A DNA stretch of 64,000 nucleotides from Catellatospora bangladeshensis. GTDB taxonomy: Bacteria; Actinomycetota; Actinomycetes; Mycobacteriales; Micromonosporaceae. The notes under the pieces are model-generated. The model saw only the letters and a program-made list of their open reading frames with translations, ran no database searches and was not told the DNA's origin. Position numbers and translations under genes: made by a program. Location: positions 124,001 through 188,000 of the forward strand of contig NZ_BONF01000009.1 of assembly GCF_016862575.1 (NCBI RefSeq), given 5' to 3'. The stretch's first letter is position 1. Every line of letters begins with the position of its first letter. Shown here piece after piece: positions 34,658-42,061 of this stretch.

Positions 34658-35212
34658 TCAGACGCCGAGGGACTCCAGGACGGTGGCGCCGGGCAGCCCG
34701 GCCAGGACCTTGCCCGGGACGAGGATCTTGCCGCGCCGGTTGCCGGAGCCGATGACCACGTACGGGGTGTCCGCGACGGCGGCGTCGACCAGGACCGGCC
34801 AGTCCTCGGGCAGGCCGATCGGGGTGATGCCGCCGTACTGCATCCCGGTCAGCGCCACGGCCTCGTCCATCGGCGCGAACGACGCCTTACGCGCCCCGAG
34901 GTGCTTGCGCACCAGGCCGTTGACGTCGGCGCGGGTGCTGGCCAGCACCAGGCACGCGGCGTAGGTCACGTCCTGGCCGCGTTTGGCGGCGACGATGACG
35001 CAGTTGGCCGACAGCTCGGGCGCGACGGCGTACGCCTGCCCGAAGTTGCCGGTGTCGGCCAGGTCGGGATCGGTGTCGACGACCAGCACCGAGGTGACGG
35101 GCTCGGCGCCGGTCCAGGCGGCCAGGGCCTGGGCCACCGGCGCGGCGAGCAGGTCGGCGCGGTCCACGGCGGGCCAGGCCGCCTCGAAGTTCCCGATCGG
35201 TGCGGCAGACAT
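34658..35212 (-). CDS. YbaK/EbsC-family aminoacyl-tRNA deacylase-like protein
   Basis: A 184-aa protein with the YbaK/ProX fold (LGARKASFAPMDEAVALTGMQYGGITPIGLPEDWPVLVDAAV; GSGNRRGKILVPGKVLAGL), in which the conserved lysine (AAKRG, about 88) and the GxxxG turn of the deacylase pocket are visible. Relatives hydrolyse Cys- or Ala-tRNA(Pro). The specificity of this one is unknown. It diverges from the HIT gene. Confidence 0.82.
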   Translation of the reverse strand: MSAAPIGNFEAAWPAVDRADLLAAPVAQALAAWTGAEPVTSVLVVDTDPDLADTGNFGQAYAVAPELSANCVIVAAKRGQDVTYAACLVLASTRADVNGLVRKHLGARKASFAPMDEAVALTGMQYGGITPIGLPEDWPVLVDAAVADTPYVVIGSGNRRGKILVPGKVLAGLPGATVLESLGV

Positions 35213-35254
35213 GGGCCCGATGCTACCCACGGCCGCGATAGGCTCGGCGATCAG

Positions 35255-35674
35255 ATGGACGGCTGCCTGTTCTGCGAGATCGCCGCCGGCGACAAGCCGG
35301 CGTTCGTGGTGCACGCCGACGAGCACATCGTCGCGTTCCTGGACACCCGCCCGGTGTTCCCCGGGCACACCCTGGTGGTGCCCCGCACGCACGTGCCGAC
35401 CCTGCACGACCTGCCCGCCGACGCGGTCGGCGGCTACTTCCAGCGGGTGCAGGCCATCGCCGGGGCGGTCGAGTCGGCGCTGCAGGCACAGGGCACGTTC
35501 GTGGCGCTGAACAACCGGATCAGCCAGAGCGTGCCGCACCTGCACACGCATGTGGTGCCCCGGCGCAAGGGCGACGGGCTGCGTGGTTTCTTCTGGCCCC
35601 GCACCAAGTACGCCGACGACGCGCAGGCCCGCGAGCACGCCGACGCGATCGCGGCCGCGCTGGCCGAAGCCTGA
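35255..35674 (+). CDS. HIT-family hydrolase
   Basis: A 139-aa protein with the histidine triad HLHTHVVP (about 95-102) and the N-terminal CLFCEIAAG that begins many HIT (Hint-like) proteins. It hydrolyses nucleotide phosphoramidates or nucleotidyl esters. It is encoded alone, divergent from the YbaK-like gene. The ATG at 35255 is the only start that keeps the CxFC motif. Confidence 0.9.
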   Translation: MDGCLFCEIAAGDKPAFVVHADEHIVAFLDTRPVFPGHTLVVPRTHVPTLHDLPADAVGGYFQRVQAIAGAVESALQAQGTFVALNNRISQSVPHLHTHVVPRRKGDGLRGFFWPRTKYADDAQAREHADAIAAALAEA

Positions 35675-35678
35675 GCGC

Positions 35679-35933
35679 TCAGCGGGCCGTCTGGAACACG
35701 GCGGTGGTGGTGGCCAGGAAGTACACGATGAGCAGCACCGCGGCGAGCATCGCGCCACGGGTGGCCAGCAGCCATGCGGCACGCGCCGACTTCACCGCCG
35801 CCTTGGCCTTGGGCACGCCCGCGACGGCGCCCTTGTATCCGGCGCGTGCCTGCTGCATCTTCAGCCACCGGCGGCCGACGAACAGCCCCAGCAGCACCCC
35901 GATGATGCCGATCATCAACGCGTCCCCGGACAT
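35679..35933 (-). CDS. Small membrane protein
   Basis: An 84-aa protein with two hydrophobic helices (MIGIIGVLLGLFVGRRWL, about 7-24; GAMLAAVLLIVYFLATTTAVF, about 60-80) separated by a basic helical segment (QQARAGYKGAVAGVPKAKAAVKSARAAW). No homology recognised; membrane-topology role only. Confidence 0.6.
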   Translation of the reverse strand: MSGDALMIGIIGVLLGLFVGRRWLKMQQARAGYKGAVAGVPKAKAAVKSARAAWLLATRGAMLAAVLLIVYFLATTTAVFQTAR

Positions 35934-36004
35934 GTCCCGAACCTAGCCGCTGCACCACCGGCGGGCGATAGCTCATTCATCCACATTGGGCGTGCGGCCT
36001 GCGC

Positions 36005-36961
36005 TCAGTGCGGGAACATCCGGGGGATGCGGGTGTCGGTCTGGGCGCGGAACTCCTCGATGGCACGGCTGACCTGCCGCATGAGGTGCGTGTCCTCTAT
36101 CCGGGGCAGCAGCAGGTTGCGGGCGGCCAGCCCGGCCAGGTCCACGGTGAAGTACACCGCCATCAGCGGGTTGACGAACAGCCTGCTGCCGGCGGTGCGG
36201 GCGGTGAACCGGACGTCGCCGTGCAGGCCCTGCAGCGCGGCGGCGATCTGCCCGTTGACGATGCTGGGCCAGCCCGGGGTCAGCGCCCGCGCGTGCACGA
36301 CCGCCTCGACGTAGTCACGGGCCTGCGGCGAGCCGCCCGGGATGGACAGCGCCCCCAGGTACGCCCCGGCGTGTTCCAGCTCGGCGAGGTTCTCCAGCAC
36401 CTGCACGTGGTTGACGCCGTGGTGGGCGTCGATGCCGAACCCGAGGCAGGTGACCAGCCGCACGGGCACGTCCAGGCCGTTGACGGCGGCGAGGCTGGTC
36501 ATGTCCTCCTCGGGGGTGCCAAGGCCGGTCTCGTCGCCGCGCATGAGGATGTCGGTGCCGCCGTCGACGAGCACGACCGCGTCGGCGCGCAGCCGGCCGA
36601 GCAGCTCCCGGTAGGCCTGCCGCAGCGGCTGCACGCCGGTCTTCGGGAACGCGTACACCGTCGCGGGCAGCCCGCGCAGGGCCAGCCACTGCGCGAGGGT
36701 CCGCTCCGGGAAGTACCCGTCCAGGCCCTTCGTGTCCGGGCCGATCGCGGCCACGTCCTCGGCCACCCACACGGCGGGGTCCAGCGCGGTCAGGTCGGCG
36801 AACGACAGGTTCGCCAGGTGCACCTCGACCCCGTCGGCGTGCAGCTGCAGCGCCAGCGGCAGGCCCGCGTACACGTCGAACCCGCCGCCCGCCCCGGCGA
36901 TCAGGACCCGCTCGCAGCCGGCCAGGGCCTCGAACAGGCCCGGTGTGCGCAGCGAAGGCAT
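36005..36961 (-). CDS. DUF1152 protein
   Basis: A 318-aa protein of the DUF1152 family, opening with a nucleotide-loop-like AGAGGGFDVYAGLPLALQL (about 22-40) and a DGGTDILMRGDETGLGTPEEDMTSL stretch (about 141-165) that is the family hallmark. Family members are in bacteria and archaea with no firm function. Its ATG overlaps the upstream Nudix stop (TGATG), so the two are coupled and may share a nucleotide-linked substrate. Confidence 0.85.
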   Translation of the reverse strand: MPSLRTPGLFEALAGCERVLIAGAGGGFDVYAGLPLALQLHADGVEVHLANLSFADLTALDPAVWVAEDVAAIGPDTKGLDGYFPERTLAQWLALRGLPATVYAFPKTGVQPLRQAYRELLGRLRADAVVLVDGGTDILMRGDETGLGTPEEDMTSLAAVNGLDVPVRLVTCLGFGIDAHHGVNHVQVLENLAELEHAGAYLGALSIPGGSPQARDYVEAVVHARALTPGWPSIVNGQIAAALQGLHGDVRFTARTAGSRLFVNPLMAVYFTVDLAGLAARNLLLPRIEDTHLMRQVSRAIEEFRAQTDTRIPRMFPH

Positions 36962-37404
36962 CAGACGGGGTCGGAGGGGAAGAACCGGCCGGACAGCGTC
37001 AGGTACTCGTTCGAGTCGAGGAACCGGCCCAGCACGAACCCGGACGCGGGCGTGAACGCCCGCCCGGACAGCACGTCCTCGCCGGGCACGAACTCGGCCA
37101 GCACCCCCTGCTGCGGCACGATGTCGGGGCCCCACGCGGGGGTGCCGACGGCGAAGCAGTACACGTCGACGCGGGTGCCGGGCAGGAAGCCGTGCCAGAA
37201 CAGGTCCGGCTCGCCGTCGACGGGCAGGCCCGTCTGCTCGGCGATGTGCCGCTTGGCCGCGTTGACGGGCGTCTCGCCCGGCCGGATCGCACCACCGGGC
37301 AGGCTCCACCGGTTGGCCCGCACCGCCGACTGCTCGTCGCGCATGCGCAGCAGCACGGCACCGGTCCGGCCCACCAGGGCGGTCAGCGCGATACGGGTGC
37401 TCAT
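36961..37404 (-). CDS. Nudix hydrolase with a degenerate Nudix box
   Basis: A 147-aa Nudix-fold protein. The box reads GGAIRPGETPVNAAKRHIAEQTGL at about 37-60; versus the consensus GX5EX7REUXEEXGU the glutamate after R is H and the last E of EE is Q, while G, the first E and one E of EE remain. The catalytic metal site may be weakened or altered in specificity. It is upstream of and coupled to DUF1152. Confidence 0.8.
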   Translation of the reverse strand: MSTRIALTALVGRTGAVLLRMRDEQSAVRANRWSLPGGAIRPGETPVNAAKRHIAEQTGLPVDGEPDLFWHGFLPGTRVDVYCFAVGTPAWGPDIVPQQGVLAEFVPGEDVLSGRAFTPASGFVLGRFLDSNEYLTLSGRFFPSDPV

Positions 37405-37480
37405 GTGGCGAAGCGTACTTCGCCGCGTCACCCCCGCGCTGTCCCCGCCCGCCGTCGTACGGTCGGCTTAGGCTGTCCGC

Positions 37481-37903
37481 ATGGCCGAGCCCAAGACCAC
37501 CAGGAACGACGCGAGCGTCGAGGAGTTCCTCGCCGCCGTCGCCGACCCGCGCCGCCGTGCCGACGCCCAGGCCCTGTGCGAGCTGATGGAGCAGGTCACC
37601 GGGCAGCCGCCGGTGATGTGGGGCGCCGCCATCGTCGGTTTCGGGCAGTACCGCTACGAGTACGCCTCCGGCCGCACCGGCGACTGGCCCGCGGTGGCGT
37701 TCTCGCCGCGTAAGCAGAACCTGGTCGTCTACCTCGCCGAGGGCTTCGCCGACGACGCCGCCCTGCTCGCCCGGCTGGGCCCGGTCACCACCGGCAAGGC
37801 GTGCCTGTACGTCAAGCGCCTGGACGGCGTCGACACCGCCGCGCTGCGGGAGCTGGTCTCGTCCGGGTTCGCCCTGGTCCACGGCAGGACGATCACGAGC
37901 TGA
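37481..37903 (+). CDS. DUF1801 (YdhG/YjbR-like) protein
   Basis: A 140-aa DUF1801 protein (SVEEFLAAVADPRRRADAQALCELMEQVTGQPPVMWGAAIVGFGQYRYEY; KQNLVVYLAEGFAD; CLYVKRLDGVDTAALRELV). The function is unknown; related domains are DNA-binding-like alpha/beta folds. It is monocistronic by position, divergent from the Nudix/DUF1152 pair. Confidence 0.85.
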   Translation: MAEPKTTRNDASVEEFLAAVADPRRRADAQALCELMEQVTGQPPVMWGAAIVGFGQYRYEYASGRTGDWPAVAFSPRKQNLVVYLAEGFADDAALLARLGPVTTGKACLYVKRLDGVDTAALRELVSSGFALVHGRTITS

Positions 37904-37952
37904 GCGCCGTGCCGCCGCCGGGCGGGGCGGCCCGGTCGCCTATGGTGTGGCG

Positions 37953-38738
37953 GTGCTGATCCTGCTGCCGCCGTCGGAGGGCAAGGCCGCGTCCGGCTCC
38001 GGCAAACCGCTCGACCTGGACGCCCTGTCGCTGCCCGCGCTGCGCACCGCCCGCGAGCAGGCCCTGGCCGCGCTGGTCGGCCTGTGCTCCGGCGACGCGG
38101 TGCAGGCCGCCGAGGTGCTCGGCCTCAGCCCCGGCCTGGCGGGGGAGACGGCACGCAACGCCGCGCTGCGCACCGCGCCCGCGCTGCCCGCCGCCAAGCT
38201 CTACACCGGCGTCCTCTACGACAACCTCGGCCTGGCCGACCTGCCCCCGGCGGCCCGCACCCGCGCCCGCCGCACCCTGCTGATCTTCTCCGGGCTGTGG
38301 GGTGCGCTGCGCATCGACGACCGCGTCCCGCCGTACCGCTGCGCCATGGGCGTACGCCTGCCCGGGGTGGGCCTGCTGTCGGCGCACTGGCGCGAGCCCA
38401 TGGCCCAGGCGCTGCCCGAGGCCGCCGGACGCGGCCTGGTCCTGGACCTGCGCTCGTCGATGTACACCCCCGCGTGGACCCCGCGCGGGGACGTCGCCGC
38501 CCGCACCGCGACCGTGCGGGTGCTGCACGAACGCAACGGCGCCCGCACCGTGGTCAGCCACTTCAACAAGGCCACCAAGGGCCGGCTGGTACGGGACCTG
38601 CTCGCCGACGGCGGCACCCCGCGCGACCCGGCGGAGCTGGCCAGCGCGCTGCGGGACCTGAAGTACACCGTGGAGACGCAGGCCCCGGCCCGCGCGGGCC
38701 GCCCGTGGCAGCTAGACGTCGTCGTCACCGAGCTGTAG
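37953..38738 (+). CDS. YaaA-family peroxide-stress protein
   Basis: A 261-aa YaaA homologue (LILLPPSEGKAASG at the start; LYTGVLYDNLGL; GLWGALRIDDRVPPYRCAMG; VVSHFNKATKGRLVRDLL), the E. coli member of which lowers intracellular iron under hydrogen peroxide stress. The fold binds DNA. The GTG at 37953 is preferred; an in-frame GTG at 37947 gives two more residues. No OxyR-type operator is evident. Confidence 0.88.
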   Translation: MLILLPPSEGKAASGSGKPLDLDALSLPALRTAREQALAALVGLCSGDAVQAAEVLGLSPGLAGETARNAALRTAPALPAAKLYTGVLYDNLGLADLPPAARTRARRTLLIFSGLWGALRIDDRVPPYRCAMGVRLPGVGLLSAHWREPMAQALPEAAGRGLVLDLRSSMYTPAWTPRGDVAARTATVRVLHERNGARTVVSHFNKATKGRLVRDLLADGGTPRDPAELASALRDLKYTVETQAPARAGRPWQLDVVVTEL

Positions 38739-38820
38739 CGAAAATCCTTTGTGGCGGCCGGGGCCGCCCCGTTACGGTATGCCGGTCAGCGAGCACGACG
38801 AACATCCCGAGGAGGCAGGC

Positions 38821-38868
38821 ATGTGGCGCGACACCGATCCGCCTGCCCGGGGTGACCGGCGCCGCTGA
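38821..38868 (+). CDS. Possible 15-residue leader peptide
   Basis: The short frame MWRDTDPPARGDRRR has an excellent ribosome site (GAGGAGG five bases ahead) and begins 43 bases after a putative TACGGT -10. A 29-residue in-frame version starts at 38779. It is followed by a hairpin at 38887-38922 and the tRNA genes. The single early Trp and the location before tRNA-Trp invite an attenuation idea, but there is no run of Trp codons. Weak evidence. Confidence 0.3.
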   Translation: MWRDTDPPARGDRRR

Positions 38869-38886
38869 GCGCCACGTGAACGGCCG

Positions 38887-38922
38887 ACGCCGTCCGCCCC
38901 GCACACCGGGGACGGGCGGCGT
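38887..38922 (+). terminator. GC-rich hairpin before the tRNA genes
   Basis: ACGCCGTCCGCCCCG pairs with CGGGGACGGGCGGCGT with one bulge and one G:U; TTCTGCTTT follows. It could end the short transcript ahead. Confidence 0.6.
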
Positions 38923-38940
38923 TCTGCTTTGCACGAGCAC

Positions 38941-39013
38941 GCGGGTGTAGCTCAACGGTCAGAGCACCGGCCTCCAAATCCGGCGGTTGCGGGTTCGAAT
39001 CCTGCCGCCCGTG
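38941..39013 (+). tRNA. tRNA-Trp (CCA)
   Basis: Cloverleaf by eye: acceptor GCGGGTG / CGCCCGT (G1:U72 and U6:G67 wobbles), D arm GCTC-GAGC, anticodon loop CTCCAAA with anticodon CCA and U33 present, T arm GCGGG-TTCGAAT-CCTGC, and discriminator G73. The bottom anticodon-stem pair (C31, U39) is a mismatch. No 3' CCA is encoded. It is not next to secE-nusG, the usual home of actinobacterial trpT, and may be an additional, divergent copy. Confidence 0.85.
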
Positions 39014-39035
39014 CTCCCACAACTTCATACGCACT

Positions 39036-39108
39036 GCCGGTGTGGCTCAGTGGTGAGAGCACCCGCCTGTCGAGCGGGGGGCCGCGGGTTCGATTCCCGT
39101 CACCGGCG
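39036..39108 (+). tRNA. tRNA-Asp (GTC)
   Basis: Acceptor GCCGGTG / CACCGGC pairs perfectly, D arm GCTC-GAGC, anticodon stem CCCGC / GCGGG with loop CTGTCGA (anticodon GTC), T arm GCGGG-TTCGATT-CCCGT, and discriminator G. No CCA tail is encoded. It lies 22 bases after tRNA-Trp and the two are probably one transcript. Confidence 0.97.
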
Positions 39109-39170
39109 CGAGATCGCACGGTTTACCGCCGCGAAAAGGGGTATCTGCCTGCTCGAAGGAGGTACCCCCG

Positions 39171-39752
39171 ATGGACACCGGACAGATCATCATCCTGGCG
39201 GTCGTGCTCGTGGCCGTGGCCGTGGGCGCGTTCGTCGCCTGGCAGGCCATGCGCCGCCGGGAGCTGCGCAACCGGTTCGGCCCCGAGTACGACCGCGCCG
39301 TGGCCGAGTTCGACTCGCGCGGCGAGGCCGAGCGGGAGCTGCGTGATCGCGAGCGCCGCCACGGCGAGCTGGAACTGACCGAACTCTCCCCGGAGGATCA
39401 CGCCCGGTTCGTGGTCCGCTGGCACGCGCTGCAGGCGCATTTCATCGACGCCCCGGCCGACGCCGTCGGTGAGGCCGACGAGCTGGTCACCGACCTGATC
39501 GCGGCCCGGGGTTACCCGACCGGCGACGCCGACGAGCAGCTGGCGCAGCTGTCGGTGGACCACGCCGCGACCCTGGAGTCGTACCGCCAGGCGCAGGCGA
39601 TCGCCGACAAGAACCGCAACGGGCAGGCGAGCACCGAGGAGCTGCGCGTGGCGGTGGTCCGCTACCGCGAGCTGGTCGCGCAGCTGCTGGGCGAGGAGCC
39701 CGTGCCCGCCGACCCCACCCCCGCACGTCAGGACCAGGAGATCAACGCATGA
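39171..39752 (+). CDS. Membrane-anchored protein with C-terminal helical domain (paralogue 1)
   Basis: A 193-aa protein: one N-terminal transmembrane helix (IIILAVVLVAVAVGAFVAWQAM, about 6-28), then a charged helical region. From about 82 to 180 it carries a domain (VRWHALQAHFIDAPADAVGEADELVTDLIAARGY ... ELRVAVVRYRELVAQLL) that is repeated in the next gene. The ATG has GAAGGAGGTACC ahead; its stop overlaps the next start (ATGA). The function is unknown. Confidence 0.75.
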   Translation: MDTGQIIILAVVLVAVAVGAFVAWQAMRRRELRNRFGPEYDRAVAEFDSRGEAERELRDRERRHGELELTELSPEDHARFVVRWHALQAHFIDAPADAVGEADELVTDLIAARGYPTGDADEQLAQLSVDHAATLESYRQAQAIADKNRNGQASTEELRVAVVRYRELVAQLLGEEPVPADPTPARQDQEINA

Positions 39753-40645
39753 GCCACGACACCAGGACCCACTTCGGACAGGACCTCGCCGACGAGACCG
39801 ACCGCGACGGGCGGCTCAACGGCGTGCCGCACGAGCGCATGACCGACGACCGGGACGCGTTCGACGGCGAGCGGCCCGCCGACGACCGCGACGTGGTCGA
39901 CGGCGAGCTCGTCGACCCGGCCGACGAGCCGGAGCACCGCCACGACCAGGACGGCGTCGTGGCCGCCGACCACGCCGACGGCGAGCGTGACGACGTCGAG
40001 CCGGTGGACCTCGACGGTTTCGGCGGCACCACCCGCGGCGGCCACGACGTGGCCGTCCCGGACACCGACGCCACCGACGACCCGGTGCACCCCGAGGCCC
40101 GTATCGGCGACGAGACGCCCAGCGCCGACGCGCCCGCCCACGGCGACGACGAGACCGGCGGCGAGCAGACCCGCACCCTCGACGACCTCGCCGACGTCGA
40201 GGTGACCGACGACGCGCTCGCCGAGCAGGCCGCCGCCGACGACGACCTGACCGACGCCGAGCGTGACGCCGTCGAGGCGGAGGCGGTCGACGCCGAGGCC
40301 GTCACGCCGGACGCCGACCCGGTGGTGGCCGGTGCGGACGCGGTGGACTCGCCGTCGGATGTGGACGCCACGGTGGCGGCCGCGTCGCTGTGGAGTGCCG
40401 GTGCCGCCGACGGCCTGCGGGAGCGGTGGCAGGCCGCGCAGCTGCGCTTCGTGGACGACCCGGCGGCAGTCGCGGCCGAGATGCGCGACCTGATCGGCGA
40501 GACGGTGGACCAGTTGCAGGCCAGCCTCGCGCAGCGGCGCCAGGAGCTGGACGAGGCGTTCGGCTCGGCCGGCACCGACACCGAGCAGCTGCGCCAGGCG
40601 GTGCAGCGCTACCGCGACTTCCACCAGCAGCTGCTGGAACGCTGA
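39749..40645 (+). CDS. Acidic low-complexity protein with C-terminal helical domain (paralogue 2)
   Basis: A 298-aa protein. Residues 1-210 are extremely Asp/Glu/Ala/Val-rich and probably disordered, followed by a C-terminal domain (about 218-298; LRERWQAAQLRFVDDPAAVAAEMRDLIGETVDQL ... QLRQAVQRYRDFHQQLLER) related to the end of the preceding protein. No membrane helix. It is coupled by a 4-base overlap. The function is unknown; an interacting pair sharing a common recognition domain is plausible. Confidence 0.75.
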   Translation: MSHDTRTHFGQDLADETDRDGRLNGVPHERMTDDRDAFDGERPADDRDVVDGELVDPADEPEHRHDQDGVVAADHADGERDDVEPVDLDGFGGTTRGGHDVAVPDTDATDDPVHPEARIGDETPSADAPAHGDDETGGEQTRTLDDLADVEVTDDALAEQAAADDDLTDAERDAVEAEAVDAEAVTPDADPVVAGADAVDSPSDVDATVAAASLWSAGAADGLRERWQAAQLRFVDDPAAVAAEMRDLIGETVDQLQASLAQRRQELDEAFGSAGTDTEQLRQAVQRYRDFHQQLLER

Positions 40646-40662
40646 GGTCATCCCGTCCGGTG

Positions 40663-40694
40663 GGGGCGCGGCGCACTCGGGTGCGCCGCGCCCC
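40663..40694 (+). terminator. Terminator of the acidic-protein operon
   Basis: Perfect 14-bp stem GGGGCGCGGCGCAC (40663-40676) / GTGCGCCGCGCCCC (40681-40694) with a TCGG tetraloop. Confidence 0.75.
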
Positions 40695-40889
40695 GCCGCC
40701 GTACGGACCGCCCAACACGGCGAACAGACCCCATTCGGCCCGTATCTCGGATAAGGTGCACAGCTCGCGGAACGCAGCTACCCACCGTGATGACAGTGTT
40801 ACGGTCGGCAGGTCGGCGCTCGCGCCCGCAGCGCAGCACGCGCGTGCCGCCCGCAGCCGAAACCACACCGAGCACGGAGGTAACCGACC

Positions 40890-41717
40890 GTGAGCACCGG
40901 CAAAGTCACCACCAAGGACGGCACCGAGATCTTCTACAAGGACTGGGGGACCGGGCAGCCCGTCGTCTTCAGCCACGGCTGGCCCCTCACGGCCGACGCC
41001 TGGGACGACCAGATGTGGTACGTCGTCTCCAACGGCTTCCGCGCCATCGCCCACGACCGGCGCGGCCACGGCCGCTCCAGCCAGCCGTGGGACGGCAACG
41101 ACATGAACACCTACGCCGACGACCTCGCCGCCGTCATCGAGAAACTCGACCTGCGCGACATCGTGCTCGTCGGCCACTCCACCGGCGGCGGCGAGATCAC
41201 CCGCTACATGGGCCGCCACGGCACCGACCGCGTCGCCAAGGCCGTGCTCGTCGGCGCCATCCCGCCGCTCATGCTGCAGACCGACGCCAACCCCGAAGGC
41301 CTGCCCCGCTCCGTCTTCGACGACATCCGCGCCGGCGTCGAACGCGACCGCTCCCAGTACTACCAGGACCTCAGCGCCCCGTTCTACGGCGCCAACCGGC
41401 CCGGCAGCAAGGTCAGCCAGGGCATCCGCGACCACTTCTGGCTGATGAGCATGACCGTCGGCTTCAAGGGCGCGTACGACTGCATCAAGGTCTTCTCCGA
41501 GACCGACCTGACCGAGGACTGCAAGAAGATCGACGTGCCCACGCTGATCATCCACGGTGACGACGACCAGATCGTGCCGATCGTCGCCGCCGCCAACAAG
41601 TCCTCCAAGCTCATCAAGGACAGCACCCTGCACGTCTACCCGGGGGCGCCGCACGGCCTGACCGCCACCCACCAGGACGAGTTCAACGCCGACCTGCTCG
41701 CCTTCCTCAAGGGCTGA
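40890..41717 (+). CDS. Alpha/beta hydrolase, cofactor-free haloperoxidase type
   Basis: A 275-aa alpha/beta hydrolase of the non-haem chloroperoxidase group. The nucleophile elbow is GHSTGGG (Ser97), the acid Asp is in HGDDDQIVP (Asp226) and the base is GAPHG (His255). The lid region [20 protein letters not shown] matches this family. It is cytoplasmic, without a signal peptide. The GTG start at 40890 follows GGAGGTAACC. Substrates are probably esters or peracids. Confidence 0.9.
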   Translation: MSTGKVTTKDGTEIFYKDWGTGQPVVFSHGWPLTADAWDDQMWYVVSNGFRAIAHDRRGHGRSSQPWDGNDMNTYADDLAAVIEKLDLRDIVLVGHSTGGGEITRYMGRHGTDRVAKAVLVGAIPPLMLQTDANPEGLPRSVFDDIRAGVERDRSQYYQDLSAPFYGANRPGSKVSQGIRDHFWLMSMTVGFKGAYDCIKVFSETDLTEDCKKIDVPTLIIHGDDDQIVPIVAAANKSSKLIKDSTLHVYPGAPHGLTATHQDEFNADLLAFLKG

Positions 41718-41733
41718 CACCAGGCCCCCCATT

Positions 41734-41775
41734 CGACCGGCCGCGCCTCCCGTTTCCGCGGGGCGCGGCCGGTCG
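41734..41775 (+). terminator. Terminator after the haloperoxidase-like gene
   Basis: Perfect 14-bp stem CGACCGGCCGCGCC (41734-41747) / GGCGCGGCCGGTCG (41762-41775), loop of 14 bases. Confidence 0.75.
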
Positions 41776-41776
41776 C

Positions 41777-41818
41777 TGTCAACTCAAGTTGACAACCCGG
41801 TACGCGTCAACCTACATT
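41777..41818 (+). promoter_or_regulatory. Leaderless promoter with palindromic operator for the HTH/Clp-N operon
   Basis: An 18-bp palindrome TGTCAACTCAAGTTGACA (41777-41794) contains the -35 TTGACA (41789-41794). The -10 TACATT is at 41813-41818. The ATG at 41825 lies 7 bases after the -10, so transcription should start at or within a base of the start codon. A second GTCAA / TTGAC pair (41806-41810, 41817-41821) covers the -10. This looks like autoregulation by the encoded HTH protein. Confidence 0.75.
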
Positions 41819-41824
41819 GACACC

Positions 41825-42061
41825 ATGAGCGACGCGACCAAACTCGCCGCCGCGGCCGGCAGCACCGACCCCGGCACCGGCCTACGCGCCGTGCTCGCCC
41901 TGCGCAGACTCCTCGAAACCCTCGAAGTGCTGCAGGTCGGCAACGCCCGCCGAGCCGGCTGGTCCTGGCAGGACATCGCCGACGCCCTCGAGGTCAGCCG
42001 CCAGGCCGTACACAAGAAACACGCCGCACGCTGGCCCGAACCGGACCGACGGGAGAAATGA
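41825..42061 (+). CDS. HTH regulator of the Clp-N pair
   Basis: A 78-aa helix-turn-helix protein (RAVLALRRLLETLEVLQVGNARRAGWSWQDIADALEVSRQAVHKKHA) of the type encoded immediately before Clp-N-domain genes in actinomycetes. It is expected to be translated from a leaderless mRNA and its stop overlaps the next ATG. It probably binds the 18-bp palindrome at the promoter. The ATG at 41825 is chosen because of the promoter spacing. Confidence 0.85.
   Translation: MSDATKLAAAAGSTDPGTGLRAVLALRRLLETLEVLQVGNARRAGWSWQDIADALEVSRQAVHKKHAARWPEPDRREK

Noticed and set aside
38941-39108. tRNA pair considered as an integration site
   Set aside because: No integrase follows and no partial tRNA copy was seen downstream within the window.
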